A stretch of 64,000 nucleotides of DNA from NCBI GenBank assembly GCA_963667705.1, contig OY763937.1, forward strand, positions 186,001-250,000, given 5' to 3'. Of this stretch, positions 33,920 to 42,639 are shown one piece after another. Each line of letters opens with the position of its first letter. Positions within the stretch are counted from its first letter, which is position 1. This DNA is from WTGU01 sp022823305. GTDB taxonomy: Bacteria > Pseudomonadota > Alphaproteobacteria > UBA828. The position numbers and the translations under genes were made by a program. The notes under the pieces were generated by a model, which saw nothing but the letters and a program-made list of their open reading frames with translations, made no database searches and was not told the origin of the DNA.

Positions 33920-34961
33920 AACGCTGGCGCGCGCGCTCGGCGCCGAGGCGGGGCGGCGTCACGGCCGTTTCCTCGCCGGCATCGAAGGCTACCGGGCACA
34001 CCCCTACCGCCGCCGCCTGGAGGACCCGCCGGTGCTGTGGCAGGCGGGCGGCACGCGGCTCCTCGCCTTCGGCGGCGAGCCGGCGGCCACGCCGATCCTG
34101 CTCGTGCCCTCGCTCATCAACCGCGCCTACATCCTCGACCTCACGCCTGCGCGCAGCTTCGCCCGCTACCTGCGCGAGCGGGGCTTGCGGCCCTATCTGG
34201 TCGACTGGGGCGCGCCGGGGGCGGACGAGCGGGGCTTCGGCCTGGACGACTACATCGCAGGCCGCCTCGTGCCGGCGCTGGAGGCAGCCCGCCGGGACGC
34301 GGGGCGCCCGATCGCGCTCGCGGGCTACTGCATGGGCGGCACCATGGTGCTCCCGCTCGCGGTCCGCGCCGAGGTCGGCTCCCTGGTGCTGCTGGCCACG
34401 CCCTGGGACTTCCACGCCGACGGCGGCCACCAGGCCCGCCTCGTCGCCGCCCACATGCCGGCGCTCGCGGCGCTTGTCGACGCACTCGACATGCTGCCGG
34501 CCGATGCGCTGCAGGCGATGTTCGCCGCCCTCGACCCGCTGCTGGCGGCGCGAAAGTTCTCGGCCTTCGCAGGCCTCCCAACCGCCTCGGCCGCGGCGCG
34601 GAACTTCGTCGCGCTGGAGGACTGGCTGAACGATGCGGTACCGCTCACCGGCCCGGTGGCGCGCGCCTGCCTCGAAGGCTGGTACGGCGCCAACGCGCCG
34701 GCGCGGGGTGCCTGGCGGGTAGACGGCGCGGCCGTGCGGCCGGAGCATGTCCGCGTGCCTGCCCTCAACGTGGTGCCAGCGCGGGACCGCATCGTCCCGC
34801 CGGCCTCGGCCGAGGCGCTGAGCGCGGCGCTGGGGCACGTCGAGACCTGGCGACCGCCGCTCGGCCACATCGGGATGATGGCCAGCCCCCGCGCCAAGCG
34901 CCTGCTCTGGCGCCGGCTCGCGGACTGGGTCGACGCCAACACCACGGCCGGCTGCGCTTGA
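33732..34961 (+). CDS. PhaC-like alpha/beta hydrolase (polyhydroxyalkanoate synthase family)
   Basis: 409 residues from the ATG at 33732. The nucleophile elbow is GYCMGG with cysteine (Cys200), as in PHA synthases, instead of the serine of lipases. TPILLVPSLINRAYILDL, the YLVDWG segment, PARDRIVPP (acid) and LGHIGMM (catalytic histidine) complete the fold. It is shorter than class I PhaC (about 580 residues) and lacks most of the N-terminal domain, so it may be a synthase-like or depolymerising enzyme. phaB follows 88 bp downstream. The first 63 codons overlap another open frame. Confidence 0.86.
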   Translation: MAEPTPPRLGPRPLALHLGMALGGWLSSLAALRLTRSGSLDWRHAPPTRARALEEALAAADPETLARALGAEAGRRHGRFLAGIEGYRAHPYRRRLEDPPVLWQAGGTRLLAFGGEPAATPILLVPSLINRAYILDLTPARSFARYLRERGLRPYLVDWGAPGADERGFGLDDYIAGRLVPALEAARRDAGRPIALAGYCMGGTMVLPLAVRAEVGSLVLLATPWDFHADGGHQARLVAAHMPALAALVDALDMLPADALQAMFAALDPLLAARKFSAFAGLPTASAAARNFVALEDWLNDAVPLTGPVARACLEGWYGANAPARGAWRVDGAAVRPEHVRVPALNVVPARDRIVPPASAEALSAALGHVETWRPPLGHIGMMASPRAKRLLWRRLADWVDANTTAGCA

Positions 34962-35049
34962 AAATGCGGACGCCGCGGCGCATATGGGGCCGCGCGCGCC
35001 GCCCTGGAGCCGACACCCGGCGGCGCGCCGACACGCCGGGGGAGGAGTC

Positions 35050-35772
35050 ATGGCTCGGGTCGCACTGGTGACGGGGGGAACGCGCGGCATCGGCGCCGCC
35101 ATCGCGCGCGCGCTGAGGGAGGCCGGCCATCCGGTCGTGGTCAACTACCACGCCGACGACGCGGGCGCCGCCGCGTTTGCCGCAGAGAGCGGCATTCCCG
35201 CGCTCAAGTGGGACGTCGCGGACGGCGCCGCATGCCGCAGCAATGTCGCCGCCATCGAGGCCGAGCACGGCCCGGTCGAGATCCTCGTCAACAACGCGGG
35301 CGCGGTCTCGGACAACAAGTTCGAGAACATGACCGACGAGCAGTGGCAGCGGGTGGTCCGGGTCAACCTGGATTCCGTCTTCTACATGTCGAAGGCGGTC
35401 TATCCCGGCATGATGGCGCGCGGCTGGGGTCGCATCATCCAGATCGGCTCGATGAACGGCCAAGCGGGCCAGCTCAACCAGGTCAACTACGTCGCCTCCA
35501 AGGCGGGCATGCACGGCTTCACCAAGGCGCTGGCGCAGGAGGGGGCGAAGCACGGCATCACGGTCAACACCGTGGCGCCGGGCTACGTCGACACCGCCAT
35601 GATGCAGAACATGCCCGAGAAGATCGCGAAGAAGATCATCGACAAGTCGCCGATCCGCCGCATGGGGTACGAGGAGGAGGTGGCGCACGCGGTGCTCTTC
35701 CTGATCGACGACAAGGCTGCCTGGACCACCGGGTCGACCATCACCATGAACGGCGGCACCCACATGTATTAG
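35050..35772 (+). CDS. phaB: Acetoacetyl-CoA reductase
   Basis: 240-residue short-chain dehydrogenase. It has the NADPH loop VTGGTRGIGAAI, the NNAG motif, and the active site Ser in GSMNGQ with NYVASKAG (Tyr and Lys). KWDVAD, DKSPIRRMG and TMNGGTHMY at the C-terminus are typical of PhaB rather than FabG. It makes (R)-3-hydroxybutyryl-CoA for PHA. A strong ggaggag ribosome-binding site precedes the ATG. Confidence 0.93.
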   Translation: MARVALVTGGTRGIGAAIARALREAGHPVVVNYHADDAGAAAFAAESGIPALKWDVADGAACRSNVAAIEAEHGPVEILVNNAGAVSDNKFENMTDEQWQRVVRVNLDSVFYMSKAVYPGMMARGWGRIIQIGSMNGQAGQLNQVNYVASKAGMHGFTKALAQEGAKHGITVNTVAPGYVDTAMMQNMPEKIAKKIIDKSPIRRMGYEEEVAHAVLFLIDDKAAWTTGSTITMNGGTHMY

Positions 35773-35854
35773 GGCGCGCGGGTTGCCGCGCGCCTGCCAG
35801 GGCGAGTCCGCCCGCGGCGGGCCGGAGCGCCGGAGCCTGCTACCATGCCCGCCC

Positions 35855-36625
35855 ATGCACCAGGACGTCGTTGACCTCAACGCCTTCTACCTGACCCGGC
35901 TAGGCCGGGTCGCGCGCCGCATCGTCGGCCAGCAGGTCAGGCGCGTCTGGCCCGACGTGCGCGAGGAGACGGTGCTGGGGCTGGGCTACCCGGTGCCCTT
36001 CCTCGGCCTCTTCCGCGCCGAGGCCGAGCGCGTGCTCGCCGTGATGCCCGCAGGCCAGGGCGTGATGGCCTGGCCCGAGAGCGGCGGGCGGCTGGTGACG
36101 CTGGCCGAGGACGGCGTGCTGCCGCTGCCCGACAGCTCGATGGACCGCATCCTCGTCGTCCACGGCCTGGAGTTCAGCGAGCAGCGCCGCCCGATGCTGG
36201 AGGAGGTGTGGCGGGTGATGCGGCCCAACGGGCGCCTGCTGGTGCTGGTGCCGAACCGCCACGGCCTGTGGGCGCGGGCGGAGTCGACGCCCTTCGGCCA
36301 CGGCTCCCCCTTCAGCGCCTCCCAGCTCGGGCGGCTGCTCAGGGAGCACCGCTTCGCCCCGGTGGGCTCGGGCGCCATGCTCTTCCTCCCGCCCACGGGC
36401 CTGCGCGCGGTGCTGCGCACGGCTGCGGTCTGGCAGCGGCTGGGGCGGCATCTGGGTCGCCCCTTCGGCGGCATCGTCTACGTCGAGGCGGGCAAGACCG
36501 TGTACGAGGCGCTGCCGGTGAGCGCGCGGCGCAGGCGGCGGACCATCGTGCCGATCGCGCAGCCGGTGCCGGCGGGCGCGCGCACCGCGGCCGGGGGCGG
36601 CGCGCTACCCTCGCTTCGTGCCTGA
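35855..36625 (+). CDS. SAM-dependent methyltransferase-like protein
   Basis: 256 residues from the ATG at 35855 (MHQDVVDLNAFYLTRLG). It is a degenerate class I methyltransferase: strand 1 lacks the classical GxGxG loop (VLGLGYPVPFLG instead), but VLPLPDSSMDRILVVHGLE and EEVWRVMRPNGRLLVLVPN are the post-motif-II and III segments. Such proteins commonly sit in alphaproteobacteria next to glyoxalase II or metabolic genes. A basic, Pro/Ala-rich C-terminal tail follows. It overlaps the convergent metW gene by 21 bp. Confidence 0.8.
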   Translation: MHQDVVDLNAFYLTRLGRVARRIVGQQVRRVWPDVREETVLGLGYPVPFLGLFRAEAERVLAVMPAGQGVMAWPESGGRLVTLAEDGVLPLPDSSMDRILVVHGLEFSEQRRPMLEEVWRVMRPNGRLLVLVPNRHGLWARAESTPFGHGSPFSASQLGRLLREHRFAPVGSGAMLFLPPTGLRAVLRTAAVWQRLGRHLGRPFGGIVYVEAGKTVYEALPVSARRRRRTIVPIAQPVPAGARTAAGGGALPSLRA

Positions 36626-37267
36626 GGCGGGAGTCCGGGACGAGCGGGCCGAGAGCACGAACACCGCCTGCTCGCCGAACAGGTTGGCGAAGCGGCCGGT
36701 GCCGGTGAAACGGCGCACGCGGCCGCGGGAGTCGACCTGGGTGCGGCGGTCGATGGCGATCCCCAGCTCGCGGCAGAGCATGACGAAGTCCTTGATGGTG
36801 CAGTGCCTGATCTGCGGCGTCGCGTACCAGGGCTCGCCGGAGCCGCGCGGCGCCGGCATGCGGCCCCGCGTCAGCAGGTGCAGCCGGTTGCGCCAGTGAC
36901 CGAAGTTGGGGATCGAGACGATGGCGATGCGGCCGATCCGCAGCAGCTCCAGCAGCACGCCCCTAGGGTCGCGGATCGCCGGCAGGGTCTGGCTCAGCAC
37001 CACGTAGTCGAAGGCGGCCTCGGGGTAGTCGGCGAGGTCGGTCTCCGCGTCCCCCTGGATCACCGAGAGCCCGCGCCTGACCGAGGCGTTCACCCCCTCC
37101 TGGCTGATCTCGATGCCGCGGCCGTCGACGTTCTTCTCGCGCGCCAGCAGCTCGAGCAGGGCGCCGTCGCCGCAGCCGATGTCGAGCAAGCGCGAGCCGG
37201 GCTCCACGAGCTCGGCGATGAGGCGGTGGTCGGGGCGGGCGCTGGTGCGCCCCGAGCCTGCGTTCAC
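36605..37267 (-). CDS. metW: Methionine biosynthesis protein MetW
   Basis: 220 residues from the GTG at 37267, which overlaps the metX stop. It is a methyltransferase-fold protein with LLDIGCGDGALLELL, the DYVVLSQTLPAI segment and IPNFGHWRNRL, all typical of MetW. MetW is a partner of MetX in acetylation of homoserine in proteobacteria. The frame stays open far upstream inside metX, so the coupled GTG is the sensible start. Convergent with, and overlapping, the neighbouring methyltransferase-like gene. Confidence 0.93.
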   Translation of the reverse strand: MNAGSGRTSARPDHRLIAELVEPGSRLLDIGCGDGALLELLAREKNVDGRGIEISQEGVNASVRRGLSVIQGDAETDLADYPEAAFDYVVLSQTLPAIRDPRGVLLELLRIGRIAIVSIPNFGHWRNRLHLLTRGRMPAPRGSGEPWYATPQIRHCTIKDFVMLCRELGIAIDRRTQVDSRGRVRRFTGTGRFANLFGEQAVFVLSARSSRTPASGTKRG

Positions 37268-38424
37268 GGGCCGCCGAGGCCGCGCCGGGCGGCCGCGCCG
37301 CTGAGGAAACCGCGCAGGGTCTCGAACATGTCGGGCTCGTCGAGGAGGAAGGCGTCGTGGCCCTTGTCGCTCACCACCTCGACGAAGCTCACGTTGGCGG
37401 CGACCGCGGCGAGCGCGCGGACGATGGCGCGGTTCTCCGGCGTGGGATAGAGCCAGTCGCTGGTAAAGGAGATGACGCAGAAGCGGGTCTCGGCACCGCG
37501 GAACGCATTCGCCAGCACGCCGTCGTAGTCGGCCGCGAGGTCGAAGTAGTCGATGGCGCGGGTGATGTAGAGGTAGGAGTTGGCGTCGAAGCGCTCGACG
37601 AAGCTCTGGCCCTGATGGCGCAGGTAGCTCTCCACCTGGAAGTCGGCGTCGAAGCCGTAGGTGACGTTGGACCTGTCCTGCAGCGCGCGGCCGAACTTTC
37701 GCTGCAGCGCCGGTTCCGAGAGGTAGGAGATGTGCGCCGCCATGCGCGCCACCGCGAGGCCGCCGGCGGGATTGGTGCCGTGCTCCTGATAGCGCCCCTC
37801 GCGCCACTCGGGGTCGGCCATGATCGCCTGGCGGCCGACCTCGTTGAGCGCGATGTTCTGGGCCGAGTGCTTGGCCGCGCAGGCGATGGGCACCGCGGTG
37901 TAGCAACGCTCGGGGTAGCTCGCCACCCACTGCAGCGCCTGCATGCCGCCCATGGAGCCGCCGGAGATGCAGAAGAGCTGCTCGATGCCGAGATGGTCGA
38001 GCAGCATGGCCTGGGCCTTGACCATGTCGCGGATGGTGATGACCGGGAAGTCGAGGCCCCAGGGACGCCCGGTCTCGGGGTTGATCTCCTTCGGTCCGGT
38101 GGTGCCCATGCAGCCGCCGAGCGCATTGCTGCAGATCACGAAGTAGCGGTCGGTGTCAAAGGGCCTGCCGGGGCCGACCATCAGCTCCCACCAGCCGGGC
38201 TTGCCGGTGACCGGGTGGGGGCCGACGACGAACTGGTCCCCGGTGAGCGCGTGGCACAGCAGCACCGCGTTGGAGCGCTCGGCATTGAGGGTGCCGTAGG
38301 TCTGGTAGGCCAGCGTGAAGGGCCCGAGCGAGACGCCGCAGTCGAGCTCGAGCGGCGTCTCGCGGCCGAACTCGACGCTCAGGCCGACCTGCTCGTGTAC
38401 CCTTGCGGTTGCGCTCTCGGGCAT
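37264..38424 (-). CDS. metX: Homoserine O-acetyltransferase
   Basis: 386 residues from the ATG at 38424; an ATG 18 codons upstream (38478) is less likely. It is an alpha/beta hydrolase with the nucleophile elbow GGSMGGMQAL, the AYQTYGTLN and HALTGDQF start segments, the acid in ITSDWL-like FTSDWLYP and the catalytic histidine in DKGHDAFLLD. It acetylates (or, in some, succinylates) homoserine for methionine synthesis. No SAM-II riboswitch is recognised in the 178-bp divergent gap upstream. Confidence 0.94.
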   Translation of the reverse strand: MPESATARVHEQVGLSVEFGRETPLELDCGVSLGPFTLAYQTYGTLNAERSNAVLLCHALTGDQFVVGPHPVTGKPGWWELMVGPGRPFDTDRYFVICSNALGGCMGTTGPKEINPETGRPWGLDFPVITIRDMVKAQAMLLDHLGIEQLFCISGGSMGGMQALQWVASYPERCYTAVPIACAAKHSAQNIALNEVGRQAIMADPEWREGRYQEHGTNPAGGLAVARMAAHISYLSEPALQRKFGRALQDRSNVTYGFDADFQVESYLRHQGQSFVERFDANSYLYITRAIDYFDLAADYDGVLANAFRGAETRFCVISFTSDWLYPTPENRAIVRALAAVAANVSFVEVVSDKGHDAFLLDEPDMFETLRGFLSGAAARRGLGGP

Positions 38425-38602
38425 CGTCTCTTCGCTCGTCGGGCCCCCCGACGGCCGCAGCCCGCCACCGGACCGCACGCCGCAGACCTCGTCGGAAGGG
38501 GCTCAGACAGTTGCGATTTGCGGCCGAAAGTCAATGTTTACTTTGCTTTTGGCCCGCTCATGGACTAGGAGTGAGCCCCCCTTCAGCCGTGCCAGCCACG
38601 CC

Positions 38603-39517
38603 ATGAACAGGCCCTTTCCGGAGGATCCGCCGCTCGCCGCCCTACGCGACGAGATCGACGAGATCGACGACACGATCCACGATCTCCTGATGCGGCGGAT
38701 GGCGCTCGCGGGCAGGATCAGCGAGACCAAGCGCGCCGCGGGCGTCGTCGGCGCGCTGCTGCGGCCGGCGCGGGAGGCGGCGGTCCTGAGGCGGCTGATG
38801 GCGCGCCACCAGGGCCCCTTTCCCTTCCCCGTCGTCGTGCGCATCTGGTCGGAGATCATGTCGGCGACGCTCTTCGCCGAGGGCGGCTTCGCGGTCTCGG
38901 TGTTCACGATCGAGCCCGCGGGCGACGAGAGCCGCTTCACCGACCTCGCGCGCGCCCATTTCGGCGCCGAGACGCCGCTGGTGCCGGCCCGGACCGAGAG
39001 CGGCGTGCTGCGTGCCGTGCGCGACGGCCGGACCTCGGTGGGGGTGCTCCCGGTGCCGGCGGACGCGATGAGCGGCAGTGTCGGCGTCAGCGCCGAGCCC
39101 TGGTGGCTGACGCTTGCCGTGAGCGACGAGAGCCGGCCGATGATCGTCTCCCGCCTGCCCTGGCTGGAGGGCGGGCAGGCACGCAGCAGCGCGACCAGCG
39201 CGCTCGTCGTCGCCATGACGCTCCCGGAACCCTCGGGCGAGGACGTGTCCTTCCTCGCGGTCGAATCCTCGGACACCATCAGCCGCGACCGGATCCGGGC
39301 GGCGCTGGCCGAGACCGGCATCGCGGTGACCGGCTCGGTGGTGTGGCACGGCGAGAGCGGCGAACCGGGCCGCTGGCAGCTGGTCGAGGTCAACGGCTTC
39401 GTCGGACAGGACGACGTGCGGCTGCTCCAGTTCGCCAGGCTGCTGGGCAGTGACATCGGGCGGATCGCGGTGCTGGGCAGCTACCCGAGGCCGCCCGCGC
39501 GCAACGACGACCGCTGA
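38603..39517 (+). CDS. Chorismate mutase with C-terminal extension
   Basis: 304 residues from the ATG at 38603. The first 95 residues are an AroQ-type chorismate mutase: ALRDEIDEIDDTIHDLLMRRMALAGRI split as LRDEIDEIDDTIH then LLMRRMALAGRI, followed by RPAREAAVLRRL. A long C-terminal part (about 100-304) resembles the prephenate dehydratase-like/ACT region of alphaproteobacterial chorismate mutases (the ending WHGESGEPGRWQLVEVNGF), but the dehydratase motifs are not complete. It converts chorismate to prephenate and leads an operon with hisC and prephenate dehydrogenase. Confidence 0.85.
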   Translation: MNRPFPEDPPLAALRDEIDEIDDTIHDLLMRRMALAGRISETKRAAGVVGALLRPAREAAVLRRLMARHQGPFPFPVVVRIWSEIMSATLFAEGGFAVSVFTIEPAGDESRFTDLARAHFGAETPLVPARTESGVLRAVRDGRTSVGVLPVPADAMSGSVGVSAEPWWLTLAVSDESRPMIVSRLPWLEGGQARSSATSALVVAMTLPEPSGEDVSFLAVESSDTISRDRIRAALAETGIAVTGSVVWHGESGEPGRWQLVEVNGFVGQDDVRLLQFARLLGSDIGRIAVLGSYPRPPARNDDR

Positions 39518-39535
39518 CAGCGAGCGGGCACTGCA

Positions 39536-40654
39536 ATGCCGGTCGCGCCGATTCCCCGTCCCGGGATCATGGAGATCTCGCCCTATGTCGGCGGGCGCGC
39601 CAGCGCGGAGGGCCACAGCAACACCATCAAGCTCTCCTCCAACGAGTCGGCGCTGGGGCCGAGCCCGAAGGCGCAGGCCGCGTACCGCGAGCTCGGGCCG
39701 ACGCTGCACCGCTACCCCGACGGCGGCGCTTCCGAGCTGCGCAAGGCGCTGGGCGCGCTCCACGGCATCGAGGCGGAGCGGATCGTCTGCGGCAACGGCT
39801 CGGACGAGCTGCTCCAGCTCCTGGCCCGCGCCTACGCCGGCCCCGGCGACGAGGTCATCTACACGCGCCACGGATTCCTGGTCTATCCGCTGGCGACTCT
39901 CTCTGCCGGCGCCACGCCCGTGGTCGCGCCGGAGACCGACTGCACCGCCGATGTCGACGCGATCCTGGCGAGCGTGACGGAGCGGACCCGGCTGGTCTTC
40001 CTCGCCAACCCCAACAACCCGACCGGGACCTGCATCCCCAAGGGGGCGCTCCGGCGGCTCTGGGGCGGCCTGCCGGAGCACGTCGTTCTGGTGATCGACG
40101 CGGCCTACGCGGAGTACGTCAGCGCGGCCGACTACGACCCCGGCCTCGACCTCGCCGGCCGGGCGCCCAACGTGGTGATGACGCGCACCTTCTCCAAGGC
40201 CTACGGGCTGGCCGCGCTGAGACTCGGCTGGCTCTACGGCCCGCCCGCGATCGTCGACGTGCTGCATCGCATCCGCGGGCCCTTCAACGCCAACGGGGCG
40301 GCGCTGGCCGCGGCGCTGGCGGCGCTCGAGGACCAGGACCACATCGCCCGCACCCGCCGGCTCAACGAGTCCTGCCGCGACGCGCTCGCGGCCAGGCTCG
40401 GCGCCCTGGGGCTCGCGGTGGTGCCGAGCGTCTGCAACTTCCTGCTGGTGCGCTTCCCCGCAGACCCGGGCCGGGACGCGGCGGCGGCAGATCGCTTCCT
40501 CACCGAGCGCGGGATCGTCGCGCGCAGGCTCGAGCCCTACCACCTCGCCGACTGCCTGCGCATCGGCATCGGGCTGGAGGAGGAAACCGAGGCCGTGGGC
40601 CGGGCGCTGGAGCAGTTCATGGCGGCACCGGCGGACTCGGGCGGCGAGCGGTGA
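39536..40654 (+). CDS. hisC: Histidinol-phosphate (aromatic) aminotransferase
   Basis: 372-residue fold-type I PLP enzyme. The PLP lysine is in FSKAYGLAALRLG, with NPNNPTGT and DAAYAEYV before it and KLSSNESALGPSPKA at the N-terminus. Placed between chorismate mutase and prephenate dehydrogenase, it more likely transaminates aromatic keto acids (prephenate, phenylpyruvate) than histidinol phosphate, though sequence alone cannot separate these uses. Its stop overlaps the GTG of the next gene. Confidence 0.92.
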   Translation: MPVAPIPRPGIMEISPYVGGRASAEGHSNTIKLSSNESALGPSPKAQAAYRELGPTLHRYPDGGASELRKALGALHGIEAERIVCGNGSDELLQLLARAYAGPGDEVIYTRHGFLVYPLATLSAGATPVVAPETDCTADVDAILASVTERTRLVFLANPNNPTGTCIPKGALRRLWGGLPEHVVLVIDAAYAEYVSAADYDPGLDLAGRAPNVVMTRTFSKAYGLAALRLGWLYGPPAIVDVLHRIRGPFNANGAALAAALAALEDQDHIARTRRLNESCRDALAARLGALGLAVVPSVCNFLLVRFPADPGRDAAAADRFLTERGIVARRLEPYHLADCLRIGIGLEEETEAVGRALEQFMAAPADSGGER

Positions 40655-41538
40655 GCGGACCCGAACCCTTCACCCGGGTCGCCCTGATCGGGCTCGGCCT
40701 GATCAACTCCTCGCTCGCGCGGGTGCTGCGGCAGAAGGCGCCCGCGACCGAGATCGTGGGCTGCGCGCGCAGCCAGGCGACCCTCGACACGTCCACGTCG
40801 CTCGGCTTCGTCGACCGGGTGACGCTGGATGCGGCCGAGGCGGTCGCAGGCTGCGACCTGGTGGTGCTGGGCTCGCCCGTCGGCACCTTCGCAGCCCTCG
40901 CCGAGCAGATTGGCCCGCACCTGGGACCCGGCGCGACCCTGACCGACGTGGGCTCGGTCAAGGGCGCGGTGTTCCGGGCGCTCGCGCCGCACATGCCGGC
41001 GGGCGTCCACCTGATCCCCGGCCACCCGGTCGCCGGCACCGAGCATTCCGGGCCGGAGGCAGGCTTTGCCGAGATGTTCGAGGGCCGCTGGTGCATCCTG
41101 ACCCCGCCCGAGGACGCGGACCCGGAGGCGGTGGAGCGCATCGCCGCGCTCTGGCGCATGGCGGGCATGACGGTGGAGCTGATGGACGCCGAGCACCACG
41201 ACGCCGTGCTCGCCATCACCTCGCACCTGCCGCACCTGATCGCCTACAACATCGTCGGCACGGTCACCGACCTGGAGGAGGAGACCAGGCAGGAGGTCTT
41301 CAAGTACGCGGCCGCGGGCTTTCGCGACTTCACGCGCATCGCCGCCTCCGACCCGGTCATGTGGCGCGACATCTTCCTCAACAACCGGGGGGCGGTGCTG
41401 GAGATGCTGGGCCGCTTCACCGAGGACCTGACCGCGCTCCAGCGCGCCATCCGCCGCGGCGACGGCGCCTACCTGGAGGCGCTCTTCACCCGCACCCGCG
41501 CGATCCGGCGCGGCGTGATCGACGCCAGGCAGGCCTGA
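40651..41538 (+). CDS. tyrC: Prephenate/arogenate dehydrogenase
   Basis: 295 residues, GTG start overlapping the hisC stop. NAD-binding VALIGLGLINSSLA opens the protein, followed by VVLGSPVGTF, DVGSVKG, GHPVAGTEHSGPEAG (substrate-binding) and the catalytic histidine in HDAVLAITSHLPHLIAY. It oxidises prephenate or arogenate towards tyrosine. Members in this order with hisC are often the cyclohexadienyl type; the exact substrate is an inference. Confidence 0.92.
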   Translation: MSGPEPFTRVALIGLGLINSSLARVLRQKAPATEIVGCARSQATLDTSTSLGFVDRVTLDAAEAVAGCDLVVLGSPVGTFAALAEQIGPHLGPGATLTDVGSVKGAVFRALAPHMPAGVHLIPGHPVAGTEHSGPEAGFAEMFEGRWCILTPPEDADPEAVERIAALWRMAGMTVELMDAEHHDAVLAITSHLPHLIAYNIVGTVTDLEEETRQEVFKYAAAGFRDFTRIAASDPVMWRDIFLNNRGAVLEMLGRFTEDLTALQRAIRRGDGAYLEALFTRTRAIRRGVIDARQA

Positions 41539-41562
41539 GAGGCCCCTCCCGGGAACGGGCGC

Positions 41563-42363
41563 TCAGTCGAGGCCGAGCACGTCCGCCATGGTGTAGAGGC
41601 CGGGCGCGCGGCCTTCGGCCCAGCGCGCCGCGAGAACGGCGCCGCGGGCGTAGGTCTGGCGGTTGGCCGAGCGGACGGCCAGCTCCAGGCGCTCGCCCTC
41701 TGCCGCGAAGATCACGCTGTGCTCGCCCACCACGTCGCCGCCCCGCAGCGCGGCGAAGCCGATCCGGCCACGTTCGCGCGCGCCGGTGACGCCGTCGCGG
41801 CCGCGCTCGGCCACCGCGTCGAACGACACCCCCCGCGCGCGCGCCGCCGCGCGCCCCAGCCCGAGCGCCGTGCCGGAGGGCGCGTCGATCTTGTGACGGT
41901 GGTGCATCTCGACGATCTCGATGTCGTAGTCGTCGTCGAGGATTCCGGCCACCTGCTCGGTGAGCCGGAACAGGAGGTTGACGGCGAGGCTCATGTTGGG
42001 CGCCTGAACCACGGCCGTCTGCCGCGCCGCGGCCTCGAGCGCCGCCTGCTCGTCCGCGCCCAGCCCAGTGGTGCCCACCACCAGGATCGTGCCCTCGGCC
42101 GCGGCCAGCGCGGCGTGGGCCGCGGCGGCACCCGGCAGGGTGAAGTCCAGCACCGCGTCGGCGGCGCGGAACATGGCCTGCGCATCGTCGCCCACGGCGA
42201 CGCCGAGCGGCTCGATCCCGGCCAGCGCCCCGCAGTCCCGCCCCAGCGCGGGGTGCTCCGTCACCTCGGTCGCGGCCACCAGCGCGAGGCCCTCCGCACC
42301 TGCCACCTGGCGCGTCAGCGCCTGCCCCATGCGCCCGGCGGCGCCCGGAATCCCGATCTTCAT
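41563..42363 (-). CDS. dapB: 4-hydroxy-tetrahydrodipicolinate reductase
   Basis: 266-residue NAD(P)H-dependent reductase of lysine and diaminopimelate synthesis. It starts MKIGIPGAAGRMGQAL (nucleotide-binding), then DFTLPGAAAAH, VGTTGLGADEQ, the catalytic EMHHRHKIDAPSGTAL and GRIGFAALRGGDVVGEH. A gagaggaga ribosome-binding site precedes the ATG. It is the last clear chromosomal gene before the acquired island; upstream (minus strand) the sequence becomes AT-rich at once. Confidence 0.96.
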   Translation of the reverse strand: MKIGIPGAAGRMGQALTRQVAGAEGLALVAATEVTEHPALGRDCGALAGIEPLGVAVGDDAQAMFRAADAVLDFTLPGAAAAHAALAAAEGTILVVGTTGLGADEQAALEAAARQTAVVQAPNMSLAVNLLFRLTEQVAGILDDDYDIEIVEMHHRHKIDAPSGTALGLGRAAARARGVSFDAVAERGRDGVTGARERGRIGFAALRGGDVVGEHSVIFAAEGERLELAVRSANRQTYARGAVLAARWAEGRAPGLYTMADVLGLD

Positions 42364-42639
42364 GGGCTCTCCTCTCTATCCCTCAGGCGCCGGGCGCTCG
42401 CTCCGCTCGCTTGGCTACGCGCCTCTCGGCTTTGCTCTCGGCTTGGTTCAATATGAATAATTGTGTAGTGGAATCAATATAGTATAAATTATCTCTCTCC
42501 AAAAGTAGCATCGAACCCCACACTGCAAACACCGAGTCAACACACGCGTTCAATCCTGAGCGACCACAATCCTGAGCGACCGGTAACCGTTCACCGTTCA
42601 CCCAAACGGGTGAAGACCGTCGGGTCGACGGTAATTTTG
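42364..42639. other. Left junction of the acquired island
   Basis: About 275 bp between dapB and the DUF4338 remnant. It holds a sharp drop in GC (42440-42510, for example tataaattatctct), the dapB ribosome-binding site and promoter region, a short direct repeat and two hairpins. No tRNA gene, integrase or attachment site is recognised. Confidence 0.6.
42550..42581. repeat. Tandem direct repeat at island edge
   Basis: The 15-bp sequence caatcctgagcgacc occurs at 42550-42564 and 42567-42581 (17-bp period). It is followed by ttcaccc-aaac-gggtgaa, a 7-bp hairpin, and by accgtc/gacggt with an aatttt tail (42616-42638). Seen directly; meaning unknown. Confidence 0.6.

Noticed and set aside
38425..38602. 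SAM-II or SAH riboswitch before metX
   Set aside because: The gap between metX and the chorismate mutase gene lacks the conserved core and pseudoknot sequences of these riboswitches.
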